A stretch of DNA of 64,000 nt from Shinella curvata (GTDB lineage Bacteria > Pseudomonadota > Alphaproteobacteria > Rhizobiales > Rhizobiaceae). The position numbers and the translations under genes were made by a program. The number at the start of each line of letters is the position of its first letter. The stretch's first letter is position 1. The stretch lies in the NCBI RefSeq assembly GCF_022899935.1, contig NZ_JALJCJ010000002.1, positions 186,001-250,000 of the forward strand. Reading direction: 5' to 3'. Positions 46,385 to 56,465 of the stretch are shown one piece after another. The notes under the pieces were generated by a model that was not told the origin of the DNA, searched no databases, and saw only the letters and a program-made list of their open reading frames with translations.

Positions 46385-48174
46385 GCGCTCTCTTCCTCAT
46401 CTGCTTCGGCCTGCGTCTTCTTCTTCGGCTTCACCAGCGGCTCGGGCTTCACCGGTTTTGAATGCAGCATGTGGCGCCCCGCCGAAATCCCCTCGGCGGC
46501 CTGCAATTCCAGCCGGGCCACGTCGCGGCGGCGGATGTCGTCGCTGATGGCGAGTGCGTCGTCCGGCTCCACGCCCAGTTCCTCCAGCGTTTCCCGGCCG
46601 AAGACGAGTGCGGATTCAAAGGTTTCGCGCACATCGTGCTGCACGCCGCGGGCGCGCAGCGAGAGCGTGTGGACACGGTCGTAGGAGCGGGTGAAGATCG
46701 TCGCGTTGGGATATTCCGATTGCACGAGATCGACGATACGGTCGGTCGACGCCTTGCCCTGCGTGCAGATGGCGACGATCTTGGCGCGCTCGATGCCGGC
46801 GGCGCGCAACACGTCCTTGCGCGTGCCGTCGCCGAAATAGATGCGGAAGCCGAAATTCGCCGCCTGGCGCACGCGGTCCGTCGAATGGTCGATGACGGTG
46901 ACGTCGCGCCCGCCGGCAAGAAGGATCTGTGCGGCGATTTGGCCGAAGCGCGAAAAGCCGATCATCAGCACGTCGGCACCCGCGCCCTCGAAGTCCTCCT
47001 CCATCTCCTCCTCGATATCCGCGACGAGCAGGAAGCGGGACAGGGCGGCGGCGATCGGCGTCAGCGCCATGGAGATCGTCACGACGGCGATCAGCAGCGA
47101 GGCGAGGCCGGCGGAGAAGATGCCGGCGGCAGAGGCCGCGGTGAACAGCACGAAGCCGAACTCGCCGCCCTGCGGCAGCACGAGCGCGATGCGCACCGCA
47201 TCATTGTTCGGGGAGCCGGTGAAGCGGCAGAGGCCGTAGATGACGAGGCTCTTCACCAGCATCAGCGCCGGCGTCGCAACGAGGATGAGCAGCCACCGGT
47301 CGAAGATGACGTCGAGATGCAGCGACAGGCCGACGGCCATGAAGAACAGGCCGAGCAGAATGCCGCGGAACGGTTCGACATCCGCCTGCAACTCGTGGCG
47401 GTAGGACGAATCGGCCAGCAGCACCCCGGCGAGGAACGCGCCCATGGCCATGGAGAGCCCGGCCATCTGGAGCAGCATGGCGGCGGCGAGTACCACGAAG
47501 AGGGCGGCCGCGATCATCGCCTCGCGTGCGCCGGTGCGGGCGATGACCTGGAAGAGAGGGTTCAGGAGATAACGCCCTGCGACGAGCAGGGCGGCGATCG
47601 CCGACAGCGCGACGAGAAAGTCCTGCAACGCGGTTGTCGTGTCCTCCGGCGCCTGTTCGGCCAGGAGCGGGATCAGCGCCAGAAGTGGCACGATGGCCAG
47701 ATCCTGGAGCAGCAACATGGAAAAGGCGCGCTGGCCATAGCGTGTGTTGGTGTCGCCGCGCTCGTCGAGGATCTGCATGGTGAAGGCGGTGGAGGACAGC
47801 GCGAGGCCGAAGCCGATGATCAGCGCCCCGTCCCATCGCTCGAGACCTGCCATCAGCGTCAGCCCCGCCAGAACGAGGCCGGTGACGACGACCTGTGCGG
47901 TGCCGAGCCCGAAAATATCGTGCCGCATCGCCCAGAGGCGGGAGGGCTTCAGCTCAAGGCCGATGAGGAAAAGCAGGAAGACCACGCCGAGTTCGGCGAC
48001 CCCCAAAAGCTCCTCGCCATCGCGGATCTGGTGCAGGATCGGGCCGATCACCACACCGGCCGCAAGATACCCGAGAATGGTGCCGAGACCCAGCCGTTTG
48101 AAGATGGGGGCGGCGAGCAGGGCACCCCCGAGCATCAGGAGAACCTCGTTATAGGGGCTGTGGGTATAGGCCAT
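46381..48174 (-). CDS. Monovalent cation:proton antiporter, KefB/CPA2 type
   Basis: A 597-residue inner-membrane antiporter (probably K+/H+) with about 12 to 13 membrane helices in its first ~380 residues. The CPA2 exchanger domain includes FLIGLELKPSRLWAMR and GLALSSTAFTMQIL. The cytosolic part has a Rossmann NAD-binding domain (VLMIGFSRFGQIAAQIL; IYFGDGTRKDVL) as in KefB/KefC, which are gated by glutathione adducts. A basic C-terminal tail (KPKKKTQAEADEEE) follows. The start at 48174 is chosen by membrane-domain position. It is divergent from pmbA. Confidence 0.92.
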   Translation of the reverse strand: MAYTHSPYNEVLLMLGGALLAAPIFKRLGLGTILGYLAAGVVIGPILHQIRDGEELLGVAELGVVFLLFLIGLELKPSRLWAMRHDIFGLGTAQVVVTGLVLAGLTLMAGLERWDGALIIGFGLALSSTAFTMQILDERGDTNTRYGQRAFSMLLLQDLAIVPLLALIPLLAEQAPEDTTTALQDFLVALSAIAALLVAGRYLLNPLFQVIARTGAREAMIAAALFVVLAAAMLLQMAGLSMAMGAFLAGVLLADSSYRHELQADVEPFRGILLGLFFMAVGLSLHLDVIFDRWLLILVATPALMLVKSLVIYGLCRFTGSPNNDAVRIALVLPQGGEFGFVLFTAASAAGIFSAGLASLLIAVVTISMALTPIAAALSRFLLVADIEEEMEEDFEGAGADVLMIGFSRFGQIAAQILLAGGRDVTVIDHSTDRVRQAANFGFRIYFGDGTRKDVLRAAGIERAKIVAICTQGKASTDRIVDLVQSEYPNATIFTRSYDRVHTLSLRARGVQHDVRETFESALVFGRETLEELGVEPDDALAISDDIRRRDVARLELQAAEGISAGRHMLHSKPVKPEPLVKPKKKTQAEADEEESA

Positions 48175-48283
48175 GCGGCAGGGCTTTCTCAGGAAGGAGC
48201 ACGCGTCGAGGGCAAAAAAGAACGCTCGCCCTTGATGCCTGTGTCGGCGCACAATAAATGGGGCATCAAAGAAAGGCCAAGTC

Positions 48284-49630
48284 ATGTCACAGACGATCGA
48301 TTCCGCAAGCCTTCTCGCGCGCGCCGGCGAACTTATCGACCGCGCCATCCAGGCGGGGGCGGATGCGGCCGATGCCGTTGTCGTACGGGGGCGGTCCTCG
48401 TCGGTGAGTGTCCGGCTCGGCAAGGTCGAGGGCACGGAGGCCTCCGAGAGCGACGACTTCTCGCTGCGCGTCTTCGTCGGCAAGCGCGTTGCCAGCGTCT
48501 CGGCCAATCCCGGCTTCGACCTGAAGGTGCTCGCCGAGCGTGCCGTGGCCATGGCCAAGGCCTCGCCGGAAGACCCCTATGCGACGCTTGCCGCCGAGGC
48601 CGATCTTGCAAAGGACTGGCCGGACCTTGAGCTCTACGACCCGACCGAGGTCTCCGCCGAGCAGCTGAGCGACGCGGCGCTTGCCGCCGAAGCCGCGGCA
48701 CTCGCCGTGTCAGGCGTCACCAATTCCGGAGGGGCCGGGGCCTCGGCCGGCATGGGCGGCCTGGTGCTCGCCACTTCGCATGGTTTCTCCGGCGCCTACA
48801 GCGCCAGCCGCTTCGGCCGCTCCGTCAGCGTCATCGCCGGCGAGGGCACGAAGATGGAGCGCGACTACGACTTCGATTCGACCCTTTATTTCGCCGAGTT
48901 GCGTGATGCAGGCGAGATCGGCCGCGAGGCCGCTGCGCGTGCCGTGCGCCGCATCAATCCGCGCCAGGTTCCGACGGCGAAGAATGTCACCGTTGTCTAT
49001 GATCCGCGCGTGGCGCGCGGCATTGCCGGCCATATTGCAGGCGCCATCAACGGCGCCTCCGTCGCCCGCAAGACCAGCTTCCTGCGCGACCGCATGGGCC
49101 AGCAGGTCCTGAAGGCGGGCCTCTCCGTCACCGACGATCCGCTGATCGTGCGCGGCTCCTCCTCGCGGCCCTTCGATGGCGAGGGGATCACCGGAAAACG
49201 CCTCGCGATGATCGAGGACGGCGTACTGCAGCACTGGTTCCTCTCCACCTCCACCGCCAATGAACTCGGTCTCAAGACGAATGGCCGCGGCGTGCGCGGC
49301 GGCACCTCGGTCAGCCCCGCCTCGACCAATCTCGCGCTGGAGCCGGGCGACATTTCTCCCGAGGACCTCATTCGCTCGGTCGGCAACGGTTTCTATGTCA
49401 CCGAGCTGATCGGCCAGGGCGTCAACATGGTGACGGGTGAATACAGCCGCGGCGCCTCCGGTTACTGGATCGAGAACGGCGAGCTGACCTTCGCCGTCTC
49501 GGAGGTCACCATCGCCTCGAACCTCACCGACATGTTCCTGCGCATCACGCCGGCCAACGACATCGACCGCTCGTTCGGTGTCGCCGCGCCGACGCTCGCC
49601 ATCGAGGGCATGACGCTGGCCGGGACGTGA
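48284..49630 (+). CDS. pmbA: TldE/PmbA-family metallopeptidase subunit
   Basis: A 448-residue member of the TldD/PmbA (U62) family. The partner TldD carries the zinc site, whereas TldE/PmbA members lack the HExxxH motif, and I see none here. Recognisable are the family phrases GISGYWIENGEL-like (SGYWIENGELTFAVSEVTIA) and GLKTNGRGVRGG. TldD/TldE complexes are known to process peptides such as microcin B17. The ATG at 48284 is in a normal position. It is followed by the IMPase-family gene four bases on. Confidence 0.93.
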   Translation: MSQTIDSASLLARAGELIDRAIQAGADAADAVVVRGRSSSVSVRLGKVEGTEASESDDFSLRVFVGKRVASVSANPGFDLKVLAERAVAMAKASPEDPYATLAAEADLAKDWPDLELYDPTEVSAEQLSDAALAAEAAALAVSGVTNSGGAGASAGMGGLVLATSHGFSGAYSASRFGRSVSVIAGEGTKMERDYDFDSTLYFAELRDAGEIGREAAARAVRRINPRQVPTAKNVTVVYDPRVARGIAGHIAGAINGASVARKTSFLRDRMGQQVLKAGLSVTDDPLIVRGSSSRPFDGEGITGKRLAMIEDGVLQHWFLSTSTANELGLKTNGRGVRGGTSVSPASTNLALEPGDISPEDLIRSVGNGFYVTELIGQGVNMVTGEYSRGASGYWIENGELTFAVSEVTIASNLTDMFLRITPANDIDRSFGVAAPTLAIEGMTLAGT

Positions 49631-49634
49631 GACC

Positions 49635-50438
49635 ATGCCCGACGCCGCCACATGGACAGCCGATCTCGACCTTCTCGTCGGCGCCGCGCGCCTTGCGGGC
49701 GCCCGTGCGCTCGATTTCTTCCGCAAGGGACCCGAGGTCTGGTGGAAGAACGGCGGGCGCTCACCGGTCAGTGCCGCCGATTTCGCGGCCAATGACATCC
49801 TGAAGAAGGAACTGCTTTCGGCCCGGCCGAATTACGGCTGGCTCTCGGAAGAGACCGATGACGATGCCAACAGGCTCGGTCGCGAGACGGTCTTCGTCAT
49901 CGACCCGATCGACGGCACACGCGCCTTCATCGCGGGCAAGGACATCTGGTGCGTCAGCGCCGCTATCGTGCACAAGGGCCGCCCCGTCGCGGGCGTGCTC
50001 TTCGCGCCCTCGCTCGACGAAGTCTTCACGGCGGCCGAGCATGGGCCGGCGCTGAAGAACGGCAAGCCCATCTTCGCAACGGAGCCGGATGCGGCCCGCC
50101 CGACGCGCGTTGCCGCTCCCGAGGACATGGCTCATGACATCCAGCGTCATCTGGAAGGCGGCGTGCAGCGCATCGCGCATGTGCCCTCGCTCGCCTACCG
50201 TCTTGCCATGGTGGCGGACGGGCGGATCGATGCGACATTGGTGAAACGCAATGCGCATGACTGGGATCTGGCGGCCGCCGATCTCATCCTGGCACGGGCC
50301 GGCGGCGGGCTGGTGACGCTCGACGGGGCGCCGCTTTCCTACAACCGGCCGGCCGTCAGCCACGAGACGCTGGCGGCTGCCGGCTTGTCCCGGCTTTCCG
50401 GGCTTGTCGCGGCCTCCCGGCACCTTGCCGGCCATTGA
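49635..50438 (+). CDS. Inositol monophosphatase-family phosphatase (CysQ/IMPase-like)
   Basis: A 267-residue Mg-dependent phosphatase. Metal ligands are visible: the SEETDDD acidic pair, VFVIDPIDGTRAFIAG (DPIDGT motif) and the C-terminal HDWDLAAADLIL (WD motif). The substrate may be 3'-phosphoadenosine 5'-phosphate, inositol phosphate or a nucleotide sugar phosphate; I cannot choose. It overlaps no gene but begins four bases after pmbA, and leads into the DUF4170-waaA-lpxK block. Confidence 0.92.
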   Translation: MPDAATWTADLDLLVGAARLAGARALDFFRKGPEVWWKNGGRSPVSAADFAANDILKKELLSARPNYGWLSEETDDDANRLGRETVFVIDPIDGTRAFIAGKDIWCVSAAIVHKGRPVAGVLFAPSLDEVFTAAEHGPALKNGKPIFATEPDAARPTRVAAPEDMAHDIQRHLEGGVQRIAHVPSLAYRLAMVADGRIDATLVKRNAHDWDLAAADLILARAGGGLVTLDGAPLSYNRPAVSHETLAAAGLSRLSGLVAASRHLAGH

Positions 50439-50497
50439 CCTTTGATGCGGAATACCGCAAACCGTCTGCCGAAATCGGATCAAAAAAAGAGAGAAAC

Positions 50498-50734
50498 ATG
50501 ACCGACTCGAAAGAACCCAAACAGCTTCTTCATCTCGTTTTTGGCGGCGAGCTGACAACCCTTACCGACCTGCAGTTCCGCGATCTCGACAAGCTCGATA
50601 TCGTCGGCATCTTCCCGGACTATGCCAGTGCGCTCGTCGCCTGGAAGTCCAAGGCGCAGCAGACCGTCGACAATGCGCATATGCGTTATTTCATCGTGCA
50701 TATGCACCGCCTGCTGGACCCGCAGCAGGGCTGA
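50498..50734 (+). CDS. DUF4170 family small protein
   Basis: A 78-residue cytosolic protein matching DUF4170: LLHLVFGGELTTLTDLQFRD, LDKLDIVGIFPDYASALVAW and MRYFIVHMHRLL. GAGAG precedes the ATG at 50498. It sits between the IMPase-family gene and waaA, a constant place in rhizobial genomes. A role in lipopolysaccharide synthesis is suggested only by this context. Confidence 0.85.
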   Translation: MTDSKEPKQLLHLVFGGELTTLTDLQFRDLDKLDIVGIFPDYASALVAWKSKAQQTVDNAHMRYFIVHMHRLLDPQQG

Positions 50735-50854
50735 GACGCGTTTTCGCCACCGTTCCGCGCGATTGAGGTCGCGCCGAACCCAGGAGCCGACCTCCATGAT
50801 GCCGAACATCCCGAAAGCCGCAGCCAAGCTGGCCTGCCCAGAGGTAACCCGCCG

Positions 50855-52171
50855 ATGAGCAGACGGCTCGCCCGCGCCGCGCTTTCACTGTACCGCTGGG
50901 GCGGCGTCGCGCTCTATCCGATCGTCGGGCCATACCTGGCCTACCGCATTGCCAAGGGCAAGGAAGAACGGTCGCGCCGCCGCGAGCGCTATGGTGTCGG
51001 CGGCGTGCCGCGTCCGCCCGGTCCGCTCGTCTGGTTCCATGCGGCGAGCGTCGGCGAGACGCTCGCCATCGTGCCGCTGGTCAAGGAAGTGCGCCGTCGC
51101 GGCATCGCAGTGCTGCTCACGACGGGCACGATCACCTCGGCGAAGGTCGTGAAGGAGCGGCTCGGCGCCGGCGTCATTCATCAATATGTGCCGCTCGACA
51201 TGAAGCCGGCGATCAGCCGCTTCCTCGAATATTGGCACCCGGACCTCGCCATCATGGCGGAGTCCGAGATCTGGCCGACGACCATTCTGGAGCTCGGAAA
51301 GCGCCATATCCCGCAGGTGCTGGTCAACGGCCGCATTTCGGACCGCTCCTTCCCGCGCTGGAAACGGCGCATGGCGATCGCCGATGCGATCTTCGAGAAT
51401 TTCGCGCTCGTTATCGCCCAGTCGGAAACCGACGCGGACCGCTTTCGCACGCTCGGGGCGCTTCCGGTCATGGTTTCGGGCAACCTGAAGGTCGACACGG
51501 ATGCGCCGCCGGTCGATCAAGCCGTGCTGAAATCCTATCTCGACCAGATCAGGGGCCGGCCCACCTGGGCGGCGATCTCGACCTTCGAGGGCGAGGAGGC
51601 GGCGGCCGGCAATGTGCATCGTGTCCTCAAGGAGCGCTCGCCCGGCCTGCTCACCATCATCGTGCCGCGCCATCCCGAACGCTGCGACGCCATCGACGAC
51701 ATGCTGACGGCCCGCGGCATCAAGGTCGCACGGCGGACACGCGGTGACGCGCTGACGCCGGACACGGACGTCTTTCTCGGTGATACGATCGGCGAAATGG
51801 GGCTTTACCTGCGCATGACCGAGATCGCCTTTGTCGGCCGCTCGCTGACAGCCGAGGGCGGGCAGAACCCGCTGGAGCCGGCCATGCTCGGCTGCGCGGT
51901 CCTTTCGGGCGGCAATGTGCAGAATTTTCGCGAGGCCTACCAGCAGCTCGCCCGCAACGGCAGCGCCAAGATGGTGCGCGACGTGGAAATGCTGGCCAAG
52001 GGCGTGCATTACCTCCTGATCAACGAGGCGATGCGCAAGCAGATGATCGAGGCGGGACAGGAGACCGTGCAGGAAATGCGCGGGGCGCTGAAGGCCACGA
52101 TCAAGGGTCTCGAACCCTATATCAATCCCCTCACGGTGAAGGCGCGGCTGCATCCGCGCCAGACGTCCTGA
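50855..52171 (+). CDS. waaA: 3-deoxy-D-manno-octulosonic acid (Kdo) transferase
   Basis: Transfers Kdo from CMP-Kdo to lipid IVA at the inner face of the cytoplasmic membrane (GT30), 438 residues. The N-terminal hydrophobic segment (ALSLYRWGGVALYPIVGPYL) anchors it. The GT30 core has WFHAASVGETLAIVPLV, the acidic-site phrase MAESEIWPTTILEL and the C-terminal GQNPLEPAMLGCAVL. It is followed by a HAD phosphatase gene and lpxK, so this block serves Lipid A-Kdo assembly. About 120 bases before the start I see a short open frame that is probably not a gene. Confidence 0.95.
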   Translation: MSRRLARAALSLYRWGGVALYPIVGPYLAYRIAKGKEERSRRRERYGVGGVPRPPGPLVWFHAASVGETLAIVPLVKEVRRRGIAVLLTTGTITSAKVVKERLGAGVIHQYVPLDMKPAISRFLEYWHPDLAIMAESEIWPTTILELGKRHIPQVLVNGRISDRSFPRWKRRMAIADAIFENFALVIAQSETDADRFRTLGALPVMVSGNLKVDTDAPPVDQAVLKSYLDQIRGRPTWAAISTFEGEEAAAGNVHRVLKERSPGLLTIIVPRHPERCDAIDDMLTARGIKVARRTRGDALTPDTDVFLGDTIGEMGLYLRMTEIAFVGRSLTAEGGQNPLEPAMLGCAVLSGGNVQNFREAYQQLARNGSAKMVRDVEMLAKGVHYLLINEAMRKQMIEAGQETVQEMRGALKATIKGLEPYINPLTVKARLHPRQTS

Positions 52172-52186
52172 AAGGACTAGGGCAAC

Positions 52187-52921
52187 ATGACCAAGGCGGC
52201 GACGATATCAGGCATTCTCTTCGACAAGGACGGCACGCTGCTGGACTATGCCAAGAGCTGGATCCCGGTGAATTATGAGCTCGCCCGCATCGCCGCCGCC
52301 GGTGACGAGGACCTGTCGCGCAAGCTTCTGATCGCGGGCGGCATGGATCCGGATACGGGCTATGTGAAGCCGGACAGCCTGCTTGCCGCCGGCAATACGG
52401 TGGAGATCGCCGAAGGCTTCGTCGGTGCCGGTGCGCCGTTCACGATTGAAGCGCTCACCGAGCTTTTCGACGGTCTCTTCGCCAATTCCGCGCAACTCGC
52501 CGTGGCCGTCACGGATCTTGCCCAGTTCTTCGCCACCCTGCATGCCCGCGGCTACTGGCTCGGCGTCGCCTCCTCCGACAACGAGGCTTCGATCCGCGCG
52601 ACGGCCAAGCGCTTCGGTTTCGATGGCTACCTGCACTATGTCGCCGGCTATGACAGCGGCTACGGCGTCAAGCCGGAGCCCGGCATGGTGCTCGGCTTCT
52701 GCGCCGCGACCGGCCTTGAGCCGCACCAGGTCGCCATGGTCGGCGACAACAACCACGATCTCCACATGGGCCGCAGCGCCGGCACCGGCCTTACCATCGC
52801 GGTGCTGACGGGCACGGGCTCACGGGAATCGCTCTCGGCCGCGTCGGACTATTGCCTCAACGACATCACCGAGCTCGTACCGCTCTTCCCGGAAGCGGCG
52901 CCCGCGCGCCCGGCGGCGTGA
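52187..52921 (+). CDS. HAD-family hydrolase, PGP/beta-PGM-like
   Basis: A 244-residue phosphatase of the HAD family. The motifs are [35 protein letters not shown] (Lys) and [18 protein letters not shown]. The first Asp is preceded by the usual hydrophobic strand. The cap is alpha-helical, so it resembles phosphoglycolate phosphatase or nucleotidase types. It lies between waaA and lpxK, but is not the known Kdo-8-phosphate phosphatase, which has no cap. Substrate unknown. Confidence 0.9.
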   Translation: MTKAATISGILFDKDGTLLDYAKSWIPVNYELARIAAAGDEDLSRKLLIAGGMDPDTGYVKPDSLLAAGNTVEIAEGFVGAGAPFTIEALTELFDGLFANSAQLAVAVTDLAQFFATLHARGYWLGVASSDNEASIRATAKRFGFDGYLHYVAGYDSGYGVKPEPGMVLGFCAATGLEPHQVAMVGDNNHDLHMGRSAGTGLTIAVLTGTGSRESLSAASDYCLNDITELVPLFPEAAPARPAA

Positions 52922-53033
52922 GTGGCCCTGTCGCTGTTTTGACGCCGCCAAACGCTCTCCGACAGTTGATTTTCGCCGTCGTCTCGCGTTTTCTGGCGCG
53001 ACGACCGGGTCGGGATGCCCGCGGGGAACTGCA

Positions 53034-54089
53034 ATGGTAAGTGAAGCGCCGCCGTTCTGGTGGACGAAGCCGGACTGGCGCGCCTATGCGCTGTGGCCTG
53101 TCTCCTGCCTCTATGGGCTGATCGCCGGGCGGCGCATGCGCAAGGGCCGCCGTGCCGATGTGCCGGTGCCCGTGATCTGCGTCGGCAATTTCACCGTCGG
53201 CGGGGCCGGCAAGACGCCGACGGCCATCGCACTCGCCCGCGCCGCCAAGGCGCGCGGCCTGAAACCTGGATTCCTGTCGCGCGGCTATGGCGGTTCGCTG
53301 GATGTGACGACCGTGGTCGATCCGCACCACCATCGCGCCCGCGCCGTCGGCGACGAACCGCTGCTGCTTGCCCGCGAGGCGCTGACGGTCATTTCCCGCA
53401 AGCGCGTCAAGGGCGCCATGAAGCTGGTGGAGGAGGGCGCCGATCTCATCATCATGGATGACGGCTTCCAGAGCGCCCGGCTGACTTTCGACTATGCGCT
53501 GGTGGTCATCGACACGCGCCGTGGCATCGGCAACGGCCATCTCGTGCCGAGTGGGCCGGTGCGCGCGCCGCTTTCGGAGCAGATGCGCCAGGCGAATGCG
53601 TTGCTCGCCATCGGCAATGGTGATGCTGCCGACCGGTTGATCCGTCAGGCCGCCCGCGCCGGCAAGGCGATCCATTCGGCGAGCCTCGTCACCGTCGGTG
53701 CGGAGGACCTGAACGAGCAGGTCGTCATGGCGTGGTCGGGCATCGCCGACAATGAGAAATTCTTCCGCACGGTCAACGAGACGGGCGCACATCTCTATGT
53801 CTCGCGCGGCTTTCCGGACCATCATCATCTCAGCGATGACGAGGTGGAGGAGATCCTCGACCATGCCGAGGCGCTCGGCTACCGCCTCGTCACCACCGCA
53901 AAGGACGCCGTGCGCCTTTCCGGCGGTCACGGTCGCTCGGAGGAGCTGAAGGAAAAAAGCCGGGTGATCGAGGTGGAGATCCGCTTCGACGACCCGAAAG
54001 GCCCCGATGCGATCATCGACGCGGCGATCGCCAGCGCCCGAAAGCGCAAGCTGCACCGGCTGGCGGAAAAGGACAGGACGAAGGTCTAG
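53034..54089 (+). CDS. lpxK: Tetraacyldisaccharide 4'-kinase
   Basis: Phosphorylates the 4'-position of the Lipid A disaccharide to give lipid IVA, at the inner membrane. At 351 residues the size is normal. The N-terminal amphipathic/hydrophobic region ([20 protein letters not shown]) anchors it. The Walker A is [20 protein letters not shown] and the later DDGFQSARL is the LpxK signature. The stop overlaps that of the convergent DUF2093 gene. It follows the waaA-HAD genes on the strand with a 112-base gap. Confidence 0.95.
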   Translation: MVSEAPPFWWTKPDWRAYALWPVSCLYGLIAGRRMRKGRRADVPVPVICVGNFTVGGAGKTPTAIALARAAKARGLKPGFLSRGYGGSLDVTTVVDPHHHRARAVGDEPLLLAREALTVISRKRVKGAMKLVEEGADLIIMDDGFQSARLTFDYALVVIDTRRGIGNGHLVPSGPVRAPLSEQMRQANALLAIGNGDAADRLIRQAARAGKAIHSASLVTVGAEDLNEQVVMAWSGIADNEKFFRTVNETGAHLYVSRGFPDHHHLSDDEVEEILDHAEALGYRLVTTAKDAVRLSGGHGRSEELKEKSRVIEVEIRFDDPKGPDAIIDAAIASARKRKLHRLAEKDRTKV

Positions 54090-54343
54090 CGCTTCTGGTT
54101 CGGAAGCGCGCCGGCGCGCTTTTCCGCATCCAGCGAGGCGGCGCAGGTCGCATAGGCTTCCTGCCGCGCCACGCTCCAGTAGCGCAGTTCATCCACCGGG
54201 ATGATCTCGCCGGTCATGGCGCAGGTGACATGCGAGCCCGGCATCAGGATCTGGAAATCGCCGTCGAGATAGCGGATCTTCGCTTCCCGGCTGCCGCCGC
54301 GGCCTTCAAAACGGTTCATCATCGATTTCAATATCCGTATCAT
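54086..54343 (-). CDS. DUF2093 domain small protein
   Basis: A small protein of about 86 residues with the DUF2093 core: [38 protein letters not shown] and [11 protein letters not shown]. Two cysteines (HVTCAM, YATCAA) may be functional. The start may be 54343 or one of the ATGs at 54322 and 54319. It is convergent with lpxK and is transcribed in the same direction as mutL, which lies upstream. Function unknown. Confidence 0.85.
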   Translation of the reverse strand: MIRILKSMMNRFEGRGGSREAKIRYLDGDFQILMPGSHVTCAMTGEIIPVDELRYWSVARQEAYATCAASLDAEKRAGALPNQKR

Positions 54344-54395
54344 GTGATGCCTATGCCATATCGTGGCGAAGGCCAAAATTCCAGTGCTTTCCGGG

Positions 54396-56201
54396 CTAGC
54401 TCCGGCCGAACAGCCGCTCGATGTCGGAAAGCTTGAGCTCGATATAGGTCGGCCGGCCGTGGTTGCACTGGCCGGAGCCGGGTGTCGCCTCCATCTGGCG
54501 CAACAGCGCGTTCATTTCCTCCGGCCGCATGCGCCGGCCGGAGCGCACCGAACCATGGCAGGCCATGGTGGCGGCGAGGTATTCGAGCTTGGCCTTCAGC
54601 CCGCTTGCCGTATCCCACTCGGCAAGCTCGTCGGCCAATTGGCGAATGAGGCCGGCCGCATCCATCTCGCCCAGCATGGCCGGCGTCTCGCGCACCGCAA
54701 TCGCTCCCGGTCCGAAGCGCTCGATGCCGAGGCCGAGCTTGGCGAATTCGTCGGCATGGGCGACAAGCCGGTCGCAATCGTCCTCCGGGAGATCGACGAT
54801 CTCGGGGATCAGCAGGGCCTGCGCCGGCACGGCGCGCGCATGCAACGCGTTGCGCATCGCCTCGAAGACGAGGCGCTCGTGGGCGGCGTGCTGGTCGACG
54901 ATGACAAGGCCATTTTCCGTCTGCGCGATGATGTAGTTCTCATGCAGCTGCGCGCGTGCGGCCCCGAGCGGGTGGCTCTGCGGCGGTTCTTCCTCGCGGG
55001 CGACGGATGAGGGCGTGAAAGTCGGTTCGCTGCGCGCCGAAGGGCTGGCGAATTCGGCGAAGCCCGCCTGCTGTTCACGGAAGGATGTCGCGGGGGCGGC
55101 TGCCGGCGCGTAAGGCCGGTAAGGCGAGGCGGACGGTGTCCAGGGCGTGGCGGGCCGCTGCGCTTCCGGCCGGAAGGCACGCATCAGGCCGGCGGCGCCC
55201 GTCGTGGACGCGCGGTCGCCTTCGCGGGCGAGCGCCTCGCGGATCGCGCCGATGATCAGGCCGCGCACCAGGCCGGGATCGCGGAAGCGCACATCGGATT
55301 TCGCCGGATGCACATTGACGTCGACCAGCGCCGGATCGATGTCAATGGCAAGCACTGCAACCGGATAGCGCCCGTGCGGAATGGTCTCGGCATAGGCGGC
55401 ACGCAAAGCGGACCAGATCAGCTTGTCCTGCACCGGCCGTCCGTTGACGAAGGCGAACTGGTTGAGGCTGTTGCCACGGTTGAAGGTCGGTACGCCGGCA
55501 AAGCCGGTCAGCCGTACGCCCTCGCGCTCCGCATCGATCTCGATGGCATTGTCGCGGAAGTCGCGGCCGAGCACCTGCGCGATGCGGGCGAGCCGGTCCG
55601 TTCCGGTCGCCGGGAATTCCAGCGTCGTGCGGTCGGAGCCAGACAGCACGAAACGCACATGCGGAAATGCGATCGCCATGCGCCGCACCACGTCGGAAAT
55701 CGCCGAGGCCTCGGCCTTCTCGCTCTTCAGGAATTTCAGGCGCGCGGGCGTGGCGAAGAACAGGTCGCGCACCTCCACCACGGTGCCGCGGTTGGCGGCG
55801 GCTGGGCGCACCGGCTCCACCTTGCCACCGTTCACGCTGATCTCGGCCCCTTCGCCGGCCTCGGCCGTGCGGCTCAGGAGCGAAAGCCTTGCCACCGAGC
55901 CGATCGAGGGCAGCGCCTCTCCGCGGAACCCGAGCGTGCGGATGTCGGTGAGATCCTTGTCGAGCTTGGAGGTGCAATGCCGGCGGATCGCCAATTCGAG
56001 ATCGGCAGGCGCCATGCCGCCGCCATTGTCGGTGACACGCAGCAGCGTCTTGCCGCCGCCCGCCGTCGCGATCTCGATGCGTGTCGCCCCGGCATCCAGC
56101 GCATTCTCGATCAGCTCCTTGGCGGCGCTCGCCGGGCGTTCGATCACTTCGCCCGCAGCGATCTGGTTGATGAGGGTTTCGGAAAGCTGCCTGATGGTCA
56201 T
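54396..56201 (-). CDS. mutL: DNA mismatch repair protein MutL
   Basis: Mismatch repair factor linking MutS to strand incision, 601 residues. The GHKL ATPase domain shows [16 protein letters not shown] and [13 protein letters not shown]. The linker (residues ~330-420) is proline/alanine-rich. The C-terminal domain has [14 protein letters not shown], which matches the DQHA(x)2E(x)4E endonuclease motif. It therefore probably nicks DNA itself, as expected where MutH is absent. It is divergent from the PAS/receiver gene, with the CtrA-type box between them. Confidence 0.96.
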   Translation of the reverse strand: MTIRQLSETLINQIAAGEVIERPASAAKELIENALDAGATRIEIATAGGGKTLLRVTDNGGGMAPADLELAIRRHCTSKLDKDLTDIRTLGFRGEALPSIGSVARLSLLSRTAEAGEGAEISVNGGKVEPVRPAAANRGTVVEVRDLFFATPARLKFLKSEKAEASAISDVVRRMAIAFPHVRFVLSGSDRTTLEFPATGTDRLARIAQVLGRDFRDNAIEIDAEREGVRLTGFAGVPTFNRGNSLNQFAFVNGRPVQDKLIWSALRAAYAETIPHGRYPVAVLAIDIDPALVDVNVHPAKSDVRFRDPGLVRGLIIGAIREALAREGDRASTTGAAGLMRAFRPEAQRPATPWTPSASPYRPYAPAAAPATSFREQQAGFAEFASPSARSEPTFTPSSVAREEEPPQSHPLGAARAQLHENYIIAQTENGLVIVDQHAAHERLVFEAMRNALHARAVPAQALLIPEIVDLPEDDCDRLVAHADEFAKLGLGIERFGPGAIAVRETPAMLGEMDAAGLIRQLADELAEWDTASGLKAKLEYLAATMACHGSVRSGRRMRPEEMNALLRQMEATPGSGQCNHGRPTYIELKLSDIERLFGRS

Positions 56202-56287
56202 GCCGCCATTTTCGCGGATTCGCCGTCGTCCCGCCAGTGGCTTCCGCGGCTTATCCCGGCTCCATCCTGACGGCGGCTTGAAATCGT

Positions 56288-56302
56288 TTAATCAGGCTTT
56301 AA
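56288..56302. promoter_or_regulatory. CtrA-type box (TTAA-N7-TTAA)
   Basis: TTAA-TCAGGCT-TTAA matches the full consensus for the alphaproteobacterial cell-cycle regulator CtrA. It lies 164 bases before the PAS/receiver gene start and 87 bases from the mutL start, so it may control either. TTAA is rare in this GC-rich DNA, which makes a chance full match unlikely, though direct proof is missing. Confidence 0.55.
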
Positions 56303-56465
56303 TAAAATGCTGCGAACGTGCTCCTGCGCTTGTATGACCGCAAGCCGGCCGGGTTCCCGGTGGACGATTTCAGCGTCGCTGGCCGCTGTCATTCCCAAGT
56401 CCCAAGGCGTTTGCGCGCCGATCAGCATGTTTCATGGGAATGCCAGACAGGCGAGGACTGCCACA

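Noticed and set aside
46462..48630. A 722-codon plus-strand frame opposite the Kef-type antiporter gene
   Set aside because: It runs antisense to clear membrane helices and a Rossmann domain; its product is Glu/Gly/His-rich with no recognisable fold.
50798..50857. A 20-codon frame that ends overlapping the waaA start
   Set aside because: It is too short to judge, has no clear ribosome-binding site and no attenuator-like hairpin; a leader peptide cannot be supported.
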